Shown: positions 1 to 7,669, counted from the first letter of the stretch. The stretch: 8,379 nucleotides of DNA from Aliterella sp. RAGGC_92 (GCA_030826005.1 JAPJOW010000196.1:1-8379), one strand, 5' to 3'. The notes: generated by a model from the sequence alone, not told the origin. A program made the numbers and translations.

Positions 1-759
1 GAAACAAATACCGTCGCCTCGGCTCAAAATATTTCCGTTACCCTTAGCCCAACGGAAACCCAGGCTTTATTACAAGAAGTTCCTAGCGTCTACCATACTC
101 AAGTTAATGATATTTTGCTGGCGGCTTTAACTTTAACTTTTGCCCAGTGGACGGGGGAAAATTCGCTGTTGCTGACACTTGAAAGTCACGGGCGCGAAGA
201 TATTTTTCCGCAAATTAATTTGTCTCGTACTATCGGCTGGTTTACTAGCCATTTTCCCGTGCAATTGAGCTTAGATAACGATTTGACTCTTGGAGATAGC
301 TTAAAAAGTATCAAAGAACAATTACGCAATATTCCTCAACAGGGCATTAGTTACGGCATTTTGAAATATTTAGGCGGGGAACAACTATTAGCGATATCTC
401 AAGTCAAATTTAACTATTTAGGGCAGTTTGACCAACTATTTGCTGATAATTCCCTATTTAAACTTGCTTCCCAGTCTGCAATTGCATCTCGTAGCCCGAA
501 CGGAAGGCGCAGCCATTTAATAGAAATTGATGGCATGGTTACGAACAGCCAACTGCAATTGAATTGGACTTATAGCCAAAATATCCACCGCTCTACCACG
601 ATCGCATATTTAGCAGAAAAATTTATTGATACGCTGCGACTTCTTATATCTCACTGTCAGTCCCCCGACGCTGGGGGCTACACTCCTTGCGACTTTCCCG
701 AAGCTCAATTGAGCCAAACCGAACTAGATAAGCTCCTCAGCAAAATAGGTGAGCTATGA
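1..759 (+). CDS. NRPS, 3' end only: C-terminal half of an epimerization domain
   Basis: This is the last 252 residues of an NRPS whose start lies before the window; the frame is open from base 1. Visible E-domain motifs are ESHGRE (residues 61-66), RTIGWFTSHFP (76-86) and FNYLGQFD (137-144), followed by the usual GGYTPxDFP tail near the C-terminus. The E-domain HHxxxDG motif must lie upstream. By family knowledge, E domains racemise the aminoacyl or peptidyl group on the preceding carrier protein and hand the D-form to a downstream C domain, acting in the cytoplasm. The protein ends about 25 residues after the GGYTP motif, so the E domain is C-terminal and its tail probably docks onto the next synthetase. 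The motif usually read EGHGRE has Ser in place of Gly here; the Glu is retained. The stop codon overlaps the next start as ATGA, implying translational coupling. An in-frame TTG at 115 is not a real start because coding continues upstream of it. Confidence 0.95.
   Translation, partial: ETNTVASAQNISVTLSPTETQALLQEVPSVYHTQVNDILLAALTLTFAQWTGENSLLLTLESHGREDIFPQINLSRTIGWFTSHFPVQLSLDNDLTLGDSLKSIKEQLRNIPQQGISYGILKYLGGEQLLAISQVKFNYLGQFDQLFADNSLFKLASQSAIASRSPNGRRSHLIEIDGMVTNSQLQLNWTYSQNIHRSTTIAYLAEKFIDTLRLLISHCQSPDAGGYTPCDFPEAQLSQTELDKLLSKIGEL
747..753 (+). promoter_or_regulatory. Ribosome binding site for the large NRPS
   Basis: AGGTGAG lies two bases before the ATG at 756, inside the last codons of the upstream gene. 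It supports ATG 756 as the start, together with the ATGA stop/start overlap and the fact that the protein then begins directly at the C-domain N-terminal motif (IEDIYxLSPxQ). The spacing is short if the whole AGGTGAG pairs, and more typical if only AGGT does. Confidence 0.6.
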
Positions 760-3700
760 AAACAGAAAATATTGAAGATATTTATAAACTGTCTCCCACG
801 CAGCAGGGATTGTTGTTTCATACCCTTTACGCTCCTGATTCTGGCGTATATTGCGATCGCTACAATATTACCCTCAAAAGCTTGAATGTCTCCGCTTTTA
901 AGCAAGCTTGGCAGCAAGTAGTAGAGCGTCATGCGGTGTTGCGGACATCTTTCTATTGGGAAGAAGTAGACGAACCTATCCAAGTAGTACATCGTCAAGT
1001 AAAACTACCCTTTGAACAACACGATTGGCGCGGGATAGATGAACAACAACAAAAACTAGCAGCATTTTTAAATGCAGAGCAAAAACGTGGCTTTGAACTA
1101 ACAAATCCGCCGCTAATGCGTTTAGCCCTGATTCAGATGGCAGAAAACGTTTATCAATTTGTTTGGATTAATCACCACTTGCTTTTAGATGGATGGTCGC
1201 GGTTTGTACTATTTAAAGAAGTTTTGGATCTTTATCAAGCATTGTGCAACAACCAAAACTTGTATTTAAAACCTGCTTTTCCTTATCGCAAATATATCGC
1301 TTGGCTAAGACAACAAGATTTAGCTCAAGCGGAGGCGTACTGGCGACAAACCCTTAAAGGCGTAACCGCCCCAACTCCCTTAGTAGTCGATAAGTTTATT
1401 GTCGGTGCATCTAATGAATATAGCGATCGCGATCTTGAGCTATCACCCGCAGATACCGAGCAACTCAAAGCTTTTGCAAAGCAACATCAAATCACCCTCA
1501 ACACTTTAATTCAAGGCGCTTGGGCGTTATTATTAAGCCGCTACAGCAACGAAAATGATGTTGTCTTTGGGGCTAATACTTCTGGTCGTCCAGCAAGTTT
1601 ATTAGGGGTAGATTCTGCTATTGGTTTGTTTGTAAATACCTTGCCAGTACGAGTAAAAGTAAATGGAGAACTTCGCCTCATTCCCTGGCTAAAAAACCTC
1701 CAAACAGAACAAGCTCAAGCCCGTCAGTACGAATACAGCCCGTTAGTGCAGGTACAAGGCTGGAGCGAAGTACCCAAAGGCGTACCGTTGTTTCACAGTT
1801 TCATTGCTTTTGAAAATTACCCCGTAGATGCTACTTTGCGCCAAGGTAAGGGAGGTTTAGAAATTGGCGATGTAGATGCGATTAATCGTAACAACTACCC
1901 ATTAACTTTAATTGTCGCTCCTGGCGAACAACTGCACCTGCAAACTATCTGCGATCGCCAATATTTTGATGATGAAGCAATTTCTAGGTTGCTGGGACAT
2001 TTGCAAACTTTGTTAGTCGGGATGGTTGCTAACCCCCAACAACAGCTAAAAGACCTACCATTACTAACGCCCACAGAACAGCAAAGTATACATCAGTGGA
2101 ATAATACCCATACTAAATATTCGCTCCAATGCCTGCACCAGTTAATCGAGCAGCAGGTAGAAAAAACACCCGATGCGATCGCTTTAGTATTTGCTGACGA
2201 AAAACTAACTTATCGGCAATTAAATAACCGCGCTAATCAATTAGCGCACTACTTGCAAAAGTTGGGTGTCAAACCAGAAACCAAAGTAGGAATTTGCGTT
2301 GAGCGAAGTTTAGAAATGGTAGTGGGGATTTTGGGCATTCTCAAAGCTGGTGGTGCTTATGTACCAATAGATCCAGAGTATCCCGCCCAGCGCCAGCTTT
2401 TCATGTTGCAAGACTGTAAAACAACGGTGCTGCTAACTCAAGCGAAATTTAAAGCAACCTTACCGGATTCTCTGCACATTATTTGCTTAGATTGGGAAGA
2501 CTTCGCCCAACAACCCACCCACAACTTAACTACTAGCGTCACCCCAGAAAACTTAGCCTACATTATCTATACTTCCGGTTCTACTGGCATTCCCAAAGGG
2601 GCGATGAATACTCATATTGCTGTCGCCAATCGCTTATTATGGATGCAACAAACCTATCATTTTAGCGCTGACGACCGCATAATTCAAAAAACTCCTTTTA
2701 GCTTTGATGTCTCTGTCTGGGAGTTATTTTTACCCTTGCTGACAGGTGCTTGTTTAGTAATTGCCCAACCTGGAGGACATAGAGACAGCAACTATTTAGT
2801 CAATCTTATTGCCCAAGAGCAAATTACTACAGTGCATTTTGTCCCCTCCATGCTGCGAATATTTTTGCAGGAAACAGGATTAGAAAAATGTATTTCCTTG
2901 CAGCGAGTATTTTGTAGTGGGGAAGCATTACCTTTTGACTTACAACAGAGTTTTTTCCAGCATTTAAACGCTCAATTGTACAACCTCTACGGCCCAACCG
3001 AAGCGGCGATTGATGTTACAGCTTGGACTTGTCAAAAAGATAGTACCGAAGCAGTAGTACCCATTGGTTACGCGATCGCCAATATCCAAATATATATATT
3101 AAATACCGACTACAACCTAGTCCCTGTAGGCGTACCGGGCGAACTATATATAGGTGGTATCGGTTTAGCGCGGGGTTATTGCGACTTCCCAGATTTAACG
3201 GCTCAAAAGTTTATCCCCCACCCCTGGAGTTTAGAACCAGGAATGCGCTTGTACAAAACAGGCGATATCGCCCGTTATCGTTTGGACGGTAGCATTGAAT
3301 ATTTAGGCAGAAGTGACAATCAAGTAAAAATTCGCGGCTTTCGGATTGAACTAGGGGAAATTGAAAATGCCCTCCGTCAACTACCAGAAGTGCGCGAAAC
3401 AGTGGTAGTAGTTCGAGAAGATATCCCCAGCGAACAGCGTTTAGTTGCCTATGTAGTAGCAGACAAAATTAGCAATTTCCGCCAGTTTCTCAGCGACAAG
3501 TTGCCAGAATACATGATTCCGGCGGTGTTTGTGCCATTACCAGCTATACCGCTAACAGCCAATGGCAAAATAGATAGGCGAGGTTTACCAGTACCAGACG
3601 CAGTTAGACCAGAATTAACTAAATATGTATCTGCCCGTACTCCCATAGAAGCCAAATTAGTCACAATTTGGGCGGAAGTCTTGCATTTAGAACAAGTAGG

Positions 3701-6614
3701 GATTCATGACAATTTCTTTGAATTGGGTGGCGACTCAATTTTAAGCCTCCAAGCGATCGCTAAAGCCAAACAAGCAGATATCGAACTAACTCCCAAACTA
3801 TTATTTTCTCACCCCACAATTGCTGAACTTGCTACTGTTGCTACAACTACGCCAACCTTACAAGCCCAGCAAGGGCTAGTAACGGGTTCAGTCCCGCTTA
3901 CACCGATTCAACACTGGTTTTTTGAACAAGAATTAATCGATCTTCACCACTGGAATCAAGCCGTACTGTTGCAAGCAAAGCAAAAACTACAACCAGAGTT
4001 GTTAGCCGCCGCCGTCAAACAATTAATTTACCATCACGATGCTTTGCGCCTGCGTTTTACCACTACTGCAACAGGTTGGCAGCAAGTTAACGCCCCACCC
4101 GATCAAGTTGTACCATTTTCGCACATAGATTTATCTACGCTTCCAGCAAGCGATCGCTTGTCAGTAATGACAACAAAAGTTAATCAATTGCAAGCTAGTT
4201 TGAATTTATCTCAAGGTTCGCTGCTGCGCGTCGCTTTATTCAATTTGGGATTAGAACAGCGCTTGCTAGTTATCGTTCACCATTTAGCTATTGATGGAGT
4301 ATCTTGGCGAATTTTACTTGCAGACTTGCAAACAGCGTATCAACAATTAGCTTTACCTCCAAAAACTACTTCTTTCCAAACTTGGGCTTACCGTTTGCAG
4401 GAATACGCGCGATCGCTAAAACCGCAATTATCTCAACTCAAATCAAATCCGCTACCCGTAGATTACCCAAATGGCACAAATACTGTAGCTTCAGCCCAAA
4501 CTATTAATATTTCCCTGACTAGCGCCGAAACTCAAGCCTTGTTGCAGGAAGTACCCAAAGCCTACAACACCCAAATTAACGATGTGTTGCTAACTGCATT
4601 AGTCCAAGCTTTTGAACAGTGGACGGGCGAATCTGCCCTATTAATAGACTTAGAAGGACACGGGCGAGAGGCGCTATTTGCTGATGTTGATGTGTCTCGA
4701 ACTGTAGGCTGGTTTACCTCGTTATTTCCAGTGCGCTTAGTGGCAACACTTGAACCCGGCGCAGCCTTAAAGTCAATTAAAGAGCAATTGCGGCAAATTC
4801 CCCACAATGGCATTGATTACGGCGTACAGCGCTATCTAGCTAATAACTTAGAAATTGCTGTTTCTCCGCAGGTATCGTTTAATTATTTAGGTCAATTTGA
4901 TGCCACGCGATCGCAATTATCCCTTTTTGAACTAGCACCAGAAACCGAAGGTATAACCCGCAGCCTGAAAGGAAAGCGCAGTCATTTACTAACAATCAAT
5001 GGTTTTGTTAGGGAAGGGCAATTACAACTAAGTTGGACGTATAGCAACGCCATTCATCAAACATCTATTATAGAGAACTTAGCACAGGGATTTTTAGGAA
5101 GATTGCGATCGCTTATTACTCACTGTCAGTCTCCAACTACAGGCGGTTATACACCAACAGATTTTCCCCTTGTCAAACTCGATAGCGCAACTTTAGATCG
5201 ATTAATTGGTAGCAATTATCGCCAAATTGAAGATATTTACCCGCTTTCGCCCATTCAACAAGGCTTGTTATTTCATACCCTGTACGCCCCAGAGTCGCAA
5301 ATGTATGTCGAACAGTGGAGTTGCAACTTACAAGGCAAATTAAATATACCAGCCCTAAAGAGCGCGTGGCAGCAAGCAATTGAGCGTCATAGCGTACTGA
5401 GGACGGCGTTTTACTGGGAAAACCTCGACGAACCCCTACAAGTTGTTCGCAAACAAGTAGAATTGCCTTGGCAACAATACGACTGGCGGGAATTGTCACC
5501 AACAGCACAAAGCCAGCAATTAGAACTTTTAGCTGGTCATCAACTGCAACTTTCCTCTGCACCATTAATGCAGATTACCCTAATTCAAGTTGCCAACGAT
5601 ACCAGTTATTTCATCTGGAGTCACCATCACATTTTAATGGATGGATGGGCAGCAGCTTTATTACTCAAAGAAGTCTTTGCCCTATATCAAGCCTCAAATC
5701 GCGGCGACGGGCTAACTTTAGCCCCAGCTTGCAGCTACCGCAACTATATTAGCTGGCTGCAACAGCAAGATATGCAAGCAGCAGAAACCTTTTGGCGGCA
5801 AGCTTTACGCGGATTTTCTACTACCACTCCTGTATTACCCCAATACCAAACATCTAACCCAGATAATAGTTACAAATTACAAGAAATTCAGCTATCGCCC
5901 ACTACTTCCACCGCGCTGCAAAACTTAGCCAGCCAAAATCAAATCGCCTTAAACGCGCTCATCCAAGGAACTTGGGCATTACTTCTTAGCCACCATAGCC
6001 GCGAACTAGACGTAGTTTTTGGGGCTACAGTATCCGGTCGTCCAGCCACTTTAGAAGGCGCAGAATCGCTAGTAGGGCTATTTATCAATACCTTACCTGT
6101 GCGAGTCCGCATTGTTCCCGATGACTTGCTTTGGCATTGGTTGCGTCAACTGCAAAATTTGCAAGCCGAAGCGCGACAGTACGAACACAGTCCCCTAGCT
6201 TCCATCCACAAATGGAGCGAATTACCTCCGCATTTGCCCTTATTTGAAAGCATTGTTGTCTTTCAAAACTACCCTGTAGCGCCAGCATTAGAGCGAGAAA
6301 CTACAGATTTACAACTAACCAATGTCCAAGCGGCGGTGTCTCGCAACAACTACCCGTTAACGCTTAGAGTCAGGGCAAATACTGCTTGGACAATGCAACT
6401 TCTCTATAATTGCGATCGCTTTGAATCTGCCACAATTACCAAAATTTTCCATCAATTAGAAACGCTACTAAATCAAATAGTTGCCCAACCCAATAGCCAA
6501 ATCAGCGACTTATTAGCAACACTAACAGCCGCAGAAAAGCACCAAAATCAACAATTGTCAACCGCCAGCTTGCAAAAGTTAAAAGTAGCAAAAAGAAAGG
6601 CTATTTCAAAATAG
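756..6614 (+). CDS. NRPS, domain order C-A(Ser)-T-E-C
   Basis: A 1952-residue non-ribosomal peptide synthetase predicted to add D-serine to a growing peptide. Domains by residue: condensation C1 about 5-447 (HHLLLDG at 140-146); adenylation 455-950 (YTSGSTG 605-611, YGPTE 745-749, YKTGD 833-837, NGK with catalytic Lys938); carrier protein 960-1032 (LGGDSI, phosphopantetheine Ser994); epimerization 1042-1488 (HHLAIDG 1175-1181, EGHGRE 1300-1305, RTVGWFTS 1315-1322, FNYLGQFD 1375-1382); second condensation C2 1490-1933 (HHILMDG 1624-1630). All core motifs look intact. C1 and C2 each follow an E domain, so both are expected to be of the DCL type, accepting a D-residue donor; both carry the QQGLLFHTLYAP motif common in such domains. 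Unusually, the protein stops after C2 with a short basic tail and no A-T, so the acceptor amino acid must be loaded on another protein. It is translationally coupled to the upstream NRPS by ATGA and followed after 8 bases by an oxygenase gene. Function is confident; the peptide product is unknown. Confidence 0.97.
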   Translation: MKTENIEDIYKLSPTQQGLLFHTLYAPDSGVYCDRYNITLKSLNVSAFKQAWQQVVERHAVLRTSFYWEEVDEPIQVVHRQVKLPFEQHDWRGIDEQQQKLAAFLNAEQKRGFELTNPPLMRLALIQMAENVYQFVWINHHLLLDGWSRFVLFKEVLDLYQALCNNQNLYLKPAFPYRKYIAWLRQQDLAQAEAYWRQTLKGVTAPTPLVVDKFIVGASNEYSDRDLELSPADTEQLKAFAKQHQITLNTLIQGAWALLLSRYSNENDVVFGANTSGRPASLLGVDSAIGLFVNTLPVRVKVNGELRLIPWLKNLQTEQAQARQYEYSPLVQVQGWSEVPKGVPLFHSFIAFENYPVDATLRQGKGGLEIGDVDAINRNNYPLTLIVAPGEQLHLQTICDRQYFDDEAISRLLGHLQTLLVGMVANPQQQLKDLPLLTPTEQQSIHQWNNTHTKYSLQCLHQLIEQQVEKTPDAIALVFADEKLTYRQLNNRANQLAHYLQKLGVKPETKVGICVERSLEMVVGILGILKAGGAYVPIDPEYPAQRQLFMLQDCKTTVLLTQAKFKATLPDSLHIICLDWEDFAQQPTHNLTTSVTPENLAYIIYTSGSTGIPKGAMNTHIAVANRLLWMQQTYHFSADDRIIQKTPFSFDVSVWELFLPLLTGACLVIAQPGGHRDSNYLVNLIAQEQITTVHFVPSMLRIFLQETGLEKCISLQRVFCSGEALPFDLQQSFFQHLNAQLYNLYGPTEAAIDVTAWTCQKDSTEAVVPIGYAIANIQIYILNTDYNLVPVGVPGELYIGGIGLARGYCDFPDLTAQKFIPHPWSLEPGMRLYKTGDIARYRLDGSIEYLGRSDNQVKIRGFRIELGEIENALRQLPEVRETVVVVREDIPSEQRLVAYVVADKISNFRQFLSDKLPEYMIPAVFVPLPAIPLTANGKIDRRGLPVPDAVRPELTKYVSARTPIEAKLVTIWAEVLHLEQVGIHDNFFELGGDSILSLQAIAKAKQADIELTPKLLFSHPTIAELATVATTTPTLQAQQGLVTGSVPLTPIQHWFFEQELIDLHHWNQAVLLQAKQKLQPELLAAAVKQLIYHHDALRLRFTTTATGWQQVNAPPDQVVPFSHIDLSTLPASDRLSVMTTKVNQLQASLNLSQGSLLRVALFNLGLEQRLLVIVHHLAIDGVSWRILLADLQTAYQQLALPPKTTSFQTWAYRLQEYARSLKPQLSQLKSNPLPVDYPNGTNTVASAQTINISLTSAETQALLQEVPKAYNTQINDVLLTALVQAFEQWTGESALLIDLEGHGREALFADVDVSRTVGWFTSLFPVRLVATLEPGAALKSIKEQLRQIPHNGIDYGVQRYLANNLEIAVSPQVSFNYLGQFDATRSQLSLFELAPETEGITRSLKGKRSHLLTINGFVREGQLQLSWTYSNAIHQTSIIENLAQGFLGRLRSLITHCQSPTTGGYTPTDFPLVKLDSATLDRLIGSNYRQIEDIYPLSPIQQGLLFHTLYAPESQMYVEQWSCNLQGKLNIPALKSAWQQAIERHSVLRTAFYWENLDEPLQVVRKQVELPWQQYDWRELSPTAQSQQLELLAGHQLQLSSAPLMQITLIQVANDTSYFIWSHHHILMDGWAAALLLKEVFALYQASNRGDGLTLAPACSYRNYISWLQQQDMQAAETFWRQALRGFSTTTPVLPQYQTSNPDNSYKLQEIQLSPTTSTALQNLASQNQIALNALIQGTWALLLSHHSRELDVVFGATVSGRPATLEGAESLVGLFINTLPVRVRIVPDDLLWHWLRQLQNLQAEARQYEHSPLASIHKWSELPPHLPLFESIVVFQNYPVAPALERETTDLQLTNVQAAVSRNNYPLTLRVRANTAWTMQLLYNCDRFESATITKIFHQLETLLNQIVAQPNSQISDLLATLTAAEKHQNQQLSTASLQKLKVAKRKAISK
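768..2096 (+). other. Condensation domain C1 (DCL type) of the large NRPS
   Basis: Residues about 5-447 of the 1952-residue NRPS. The active-site motif HHxxxDG is intact at residues 140-146, and the QQGLLFHTLYAP motif sits at residues 16-27. The domain starts almost at the protein N-terminus, so the first residues (MKTEN) and the IEDIY segment probably serve as the acceptor side of docking with the upstream E-domain protein. It should join the upstream D-configured chain to the serine on the internal carrier protein. Confidence 0.9.
2118..3605 (+). other. Adenylation domain, predicted serine-specific
   Basis: Residues about 455-950. Cores A2 (LKAGGAYVPIDP), A3 (YTSGSTGIPKG), A4 (FDVSVWE), A5 (NLYGPTE), A7 (YKTGD), A8 (GRSDNQVKIRGFRIELGEIE) and A10 (NGKID) are all present. 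Aligning by eye to the GrsA pocket positions gives Asp651, Val652, Trp655, His, Phe, Ser, Leu744, Ile, Asp and Lys938, i.e. DVWHFSLIDK. The widely reported serine code is DVWHLSLIDK, so only the Leu/Phe position differs. The domain would activate L-Ser as the AMP ester and load it onto Ser994 of the adjacent carrier domain. Substrate assignment is inference from the code. Confidence 0.87.
3633..3851 (+). other. Peptidyl carrier (thiolation) domain
   Basis: Residues about 960-1032. The motif DNFFELGGDSI places the phosphopantetheine attachment Ser at residue 994 (codon 3735-3737). The GGDSI form, rather than GGHSL, is typical of carrier domains that precede an epimerization domain, consistent with the E domain that follows. 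Confidence 0.93.
3879..5219 (+). other. Epimerization domain of the large NRPS
   Basis: Residues about 1042-1488. HHLAIDG at 1175-1181 and EGHGRE at 1300-1305 carry the His and Glu known to be essential in E domains. RTVGWFTS, the PxxGxxYG motif (PHNGIDYG) and FNYLGQFD distinguish it from a C domain. It should convert L-Ser on Ser994 to D-Ser before C2. Its second half is a clear paralogue of the E-domain fragment at bases 1-756, and its junction to C2 is continuous rather than split. Confidence 0.93.
4473..6545 (+). repeat. Collinear E-C paralogous segment, copy 2 (fused within one gene)
   Basis: Partner of the segment at 1-2090. Here the E-C linker is continuous (LDRLIGSNYRQIEDIY), whereas in copy 1 a stop/start overlap interrupts the same linker. 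Either a module-scale duplication or repeated use of the same E-C type would produce this. Confidence 0.75.
5223..6554 (+). other. Terminal condensation domain C2, no adenylation partner in the same protein
   Basis: Residues about 1490-1933, beginning IEDIYPLSPIQQGLLFHTLY. The catalytic motif HHxxxDG is intact at 1624-1630 (WSHHHILMDG). It follows an E domain, so a D-Ser donor is expected. Where an A domain would normally begin, the protein ends within about 20 residues in a basic tail (KLKVAKRKAISK). The acceptor must therefore be presented in trans, most simply by the NRPS that begins at 7670. Confidence 0.9.
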
Positions 6615-6616
6615 GA
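6613..6616 (+). promoter_or_regulatory. Ribosome binding site for the oxygenase gene
   Basis: AGGA overlaps the NRPS stop codon (TAG, 6612-6614) and lies 6 bases before ATG 6623, a normal spacing. It supports the chosen start and suggests coupled translation with the NRPS. Confidence 0.6.
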
Positions 6617-6622
6617 ATCATT

Positions 6623-7657
6623 ATGGAATCAACATCTAATATTAAGCTAGGCAATATCCGCCGCAAATCTATCAATTTATCGCCTACGGAATTAATCAAA
6701 GTAGACTTGCTTCCCTCTGGGCAAATTCCGTTAGTCATCCAACCTGCTATTGAGGGCTTAAACTTAGTAAAATGGGCGCAAGATAATCGGGAATTTATCG
6801 AAACAAATTTGCTCCAACATCGAGCATTGCTATTTCGTGGCTTTGCTATAAACAATACGGATTTATTTAATCAATTTGTCCATATTACCTCTAGCGGACA
6901 GTTGCTAGAATACCGCGATCGCTCCTCGCCTCGTCATGAAATCGGCAACAAAGTTTACACCTCTACAGACTATCCCGCCGACCAAAATATTTATCTCCAT
7001 AACGAAGGTACATATTGGTTAAATTATCCCTTGAAAATTTACTTTTGTTGTTTAATTGCAGCCCAACAAGGCGGAGAGACACCAATAGCAGATTGCCGAA
7101 AAGTTTTGCAAAGAATTAGCCCCCAAAACAGGCAAAAATTCATAGACAAAAATATTTTATATGTCCGCAATTACAACGATGGATTTGGACTAACTTGGCA
7201 AACAGTATTTCAAACAACAGATAAAGCTGTAGTAGAGGAATATTGCCATAAAAACGCTATTGAATACGAATGGAAAACAGGCGATCGCCTGCGTACTCGT
7301 TCCTATCGTCAAGCGATCGCCAAACATCCAATAACGGGCGAATTATCATGGTTCAATCACGCCGCTTTTTTTCATGTTTCCACTCTCGAACCTAGTTTAC
7401 AAAAGGCTTTACTCGCAGAATTTAAACAAGAAGATTTGCCCAATAATACTTACTACGGTGATGGCTCACAAATTGAACCAGAAGTATTAGAAGAAATTAG
7501 GGTAGCTTACCAACAAGAAAAAATAATGTTTCCTTGGCAACAAGGAGATTTATTAATGTTAGATAATCTCTCGATAGCACATAGCCGCACCCCCTTTGTT
7601 GGCAAGCGCAAAGTAGTAGTAGCAATGACCGATCCAGTTACAAATTCAAGTAATTAA
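6623..7657 (+). CDS. TauD/SyrP-like Fe(II)/2-oxoglutarate-dependent oxygenase
   Basis: A 344-residue soluble enzyme of the TauD/TfdA (clavaminate synthase-like) family, a usual length for NRPS-associated members. The metal triad is readable as His126-x-Glu128 (YLHNEGTYW) and His320 (DNLSIAHSRTPF); Arg329 or Arg322 shortly after is the candidate 2-oxoglutarate ligand. Other family-like segments are YTSTDYPADQ (112-121), QQGGETPIADCRKV (148-161), WFNHAAFFHVST (243-254) and NTYYGDGS (275-282). HxE rather than HxD is known from amino-acid beta-hydroxylases such as AsnO and VioC, and SyrP is the classic relative that hydroxylates a carrier-bound Asp. I infer hydroxylation, probably at the beta carbon, of an amino acid tethered to a nearby NRPS carrier domain. 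It starts 8 bases after the NRPS that ends in a C domain and stops 12 bases before an NRPS that opens with an inactive C-like domain. GC is about 39% by hand count, lower than the NRPS before it. Family is confident; substrate is not known. Confidence 0.92.
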   Translation: MESTSNIKLGNIRRKSINLSPTELIKVDLLPSGQIPLVIQPAIEGLNLVKWAQDNREFIETNLLQHRALLFRGFAINNTDLFNQFVHITSSGQLLEYRDRSSPRHEIGNKVYTSTDYPADQNIYLHNEGTYWLNYPLKIYFCCLIAAQQGGETPIADCRKVLQRISPQNRQKFIDKNILYVRNYNDGFGLTWQTVFQTTDKAVVEEYCHKNAIEYEWKTGDRLRTRSYRQAIAKHPITGELSWFNHAAFFHVSTLEPSLQKALLAEFKQEDLPNNTYYGDGSQIEPEVLEEIRVAYQQEKIMFPWQQGDLLMLDNLSIAHSRTPFVGKRKVVVAMTDPVTNSSN

Positions 7658-7669
7658 AGATTTTAAGCT

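Larger units (their letters stand above)
1..2090 (+). repeat. Collinear E-C paralogous segment, copy 1 (split between two genes)
   Basis: The E-domain C-terminal half and the following C domain are collinear with 4473-6545. Protein landmarks recur in the same order: TNTVASAQ, ETQALLQEV, GWFTSxFPV, LKSIKEQLR, FNYLGQFD, HCQSP, GGYTPxDFP, IEDIY, QQGLLFHTLYAP, VLRTxFYWE, SRNNYPLTL or NRNNYPLTL. More than half of residues look identical by eye, but synonymous positions differ widely, so the duplication is not recent. Boundaries are approximate, and the copy extends upstream of the window. Confidence 0.75.

Noticed and set aside
744..759. Possible frameshift artificially splitting one NRPS into two genes
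   Set aside because: In the downstream frame a TGA at 750-752 closes the reading just before ATG 756, and AGGTGAG plus the ATGA overlap form a normal coupled start. A single-base indel would need to fall in a few bases to fuse them, so a real gene boundary is preferred.
705..998. Minus-strand open frame over the boundary of the first two NRPS genes
   Set aside because: It is antisense to conserved E-domain tail and C-domain N-terminus; no domain or ribosome binding site supports it.
3449..3664. Small minus-strand open frame; similar ones lie at 4562-4813, 6085-6288 and 6601-6855
   Set aside because: Each is antisense to conserved NRPS or oxygenase coding sequence and shows no protein-family signature.
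4304..4507. Alternative + frame short open frame; a second one is at 5468-5752
   Set aside because: They overlap the E and C domains of the real reading frame and have no family signature.
5173..5565. 130-codon open frame on the minus strand
   Set aside because: It lies wholly within the E-C junction of the large NRPS, whose domains are continuous and motif-complete on the + strand; the translated sequence shows no recognisable domain.
6555..6614. Missing A domain as evidence of a truncated or broken NRPS
   Set aside because: The protein ends cleanly after a complete C domain, with a ribosome binding site for the next gene overlapping its stop; no degraded A-domain remnant follows in any frame before the oxygenase.
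7281..7320. Two HIP1 octamers 32 bases apart, considered as an operator or repeat array
   Set aside because: Spacing elsewhere is irregular and both lie in oxygenase coding sequence; this fits genome-wide HIP1 abundance, not a regulatory site or CRISPR.
7658..7669. Search for a terminator or promoter in the intergenic gaps (also 6615-6622)
   Set aside because: Gaps of 12 and 8 bases cannot hold a hairpin terminator or a promoter that does not lie in coding sequence; no convincing stem-loop was seen.
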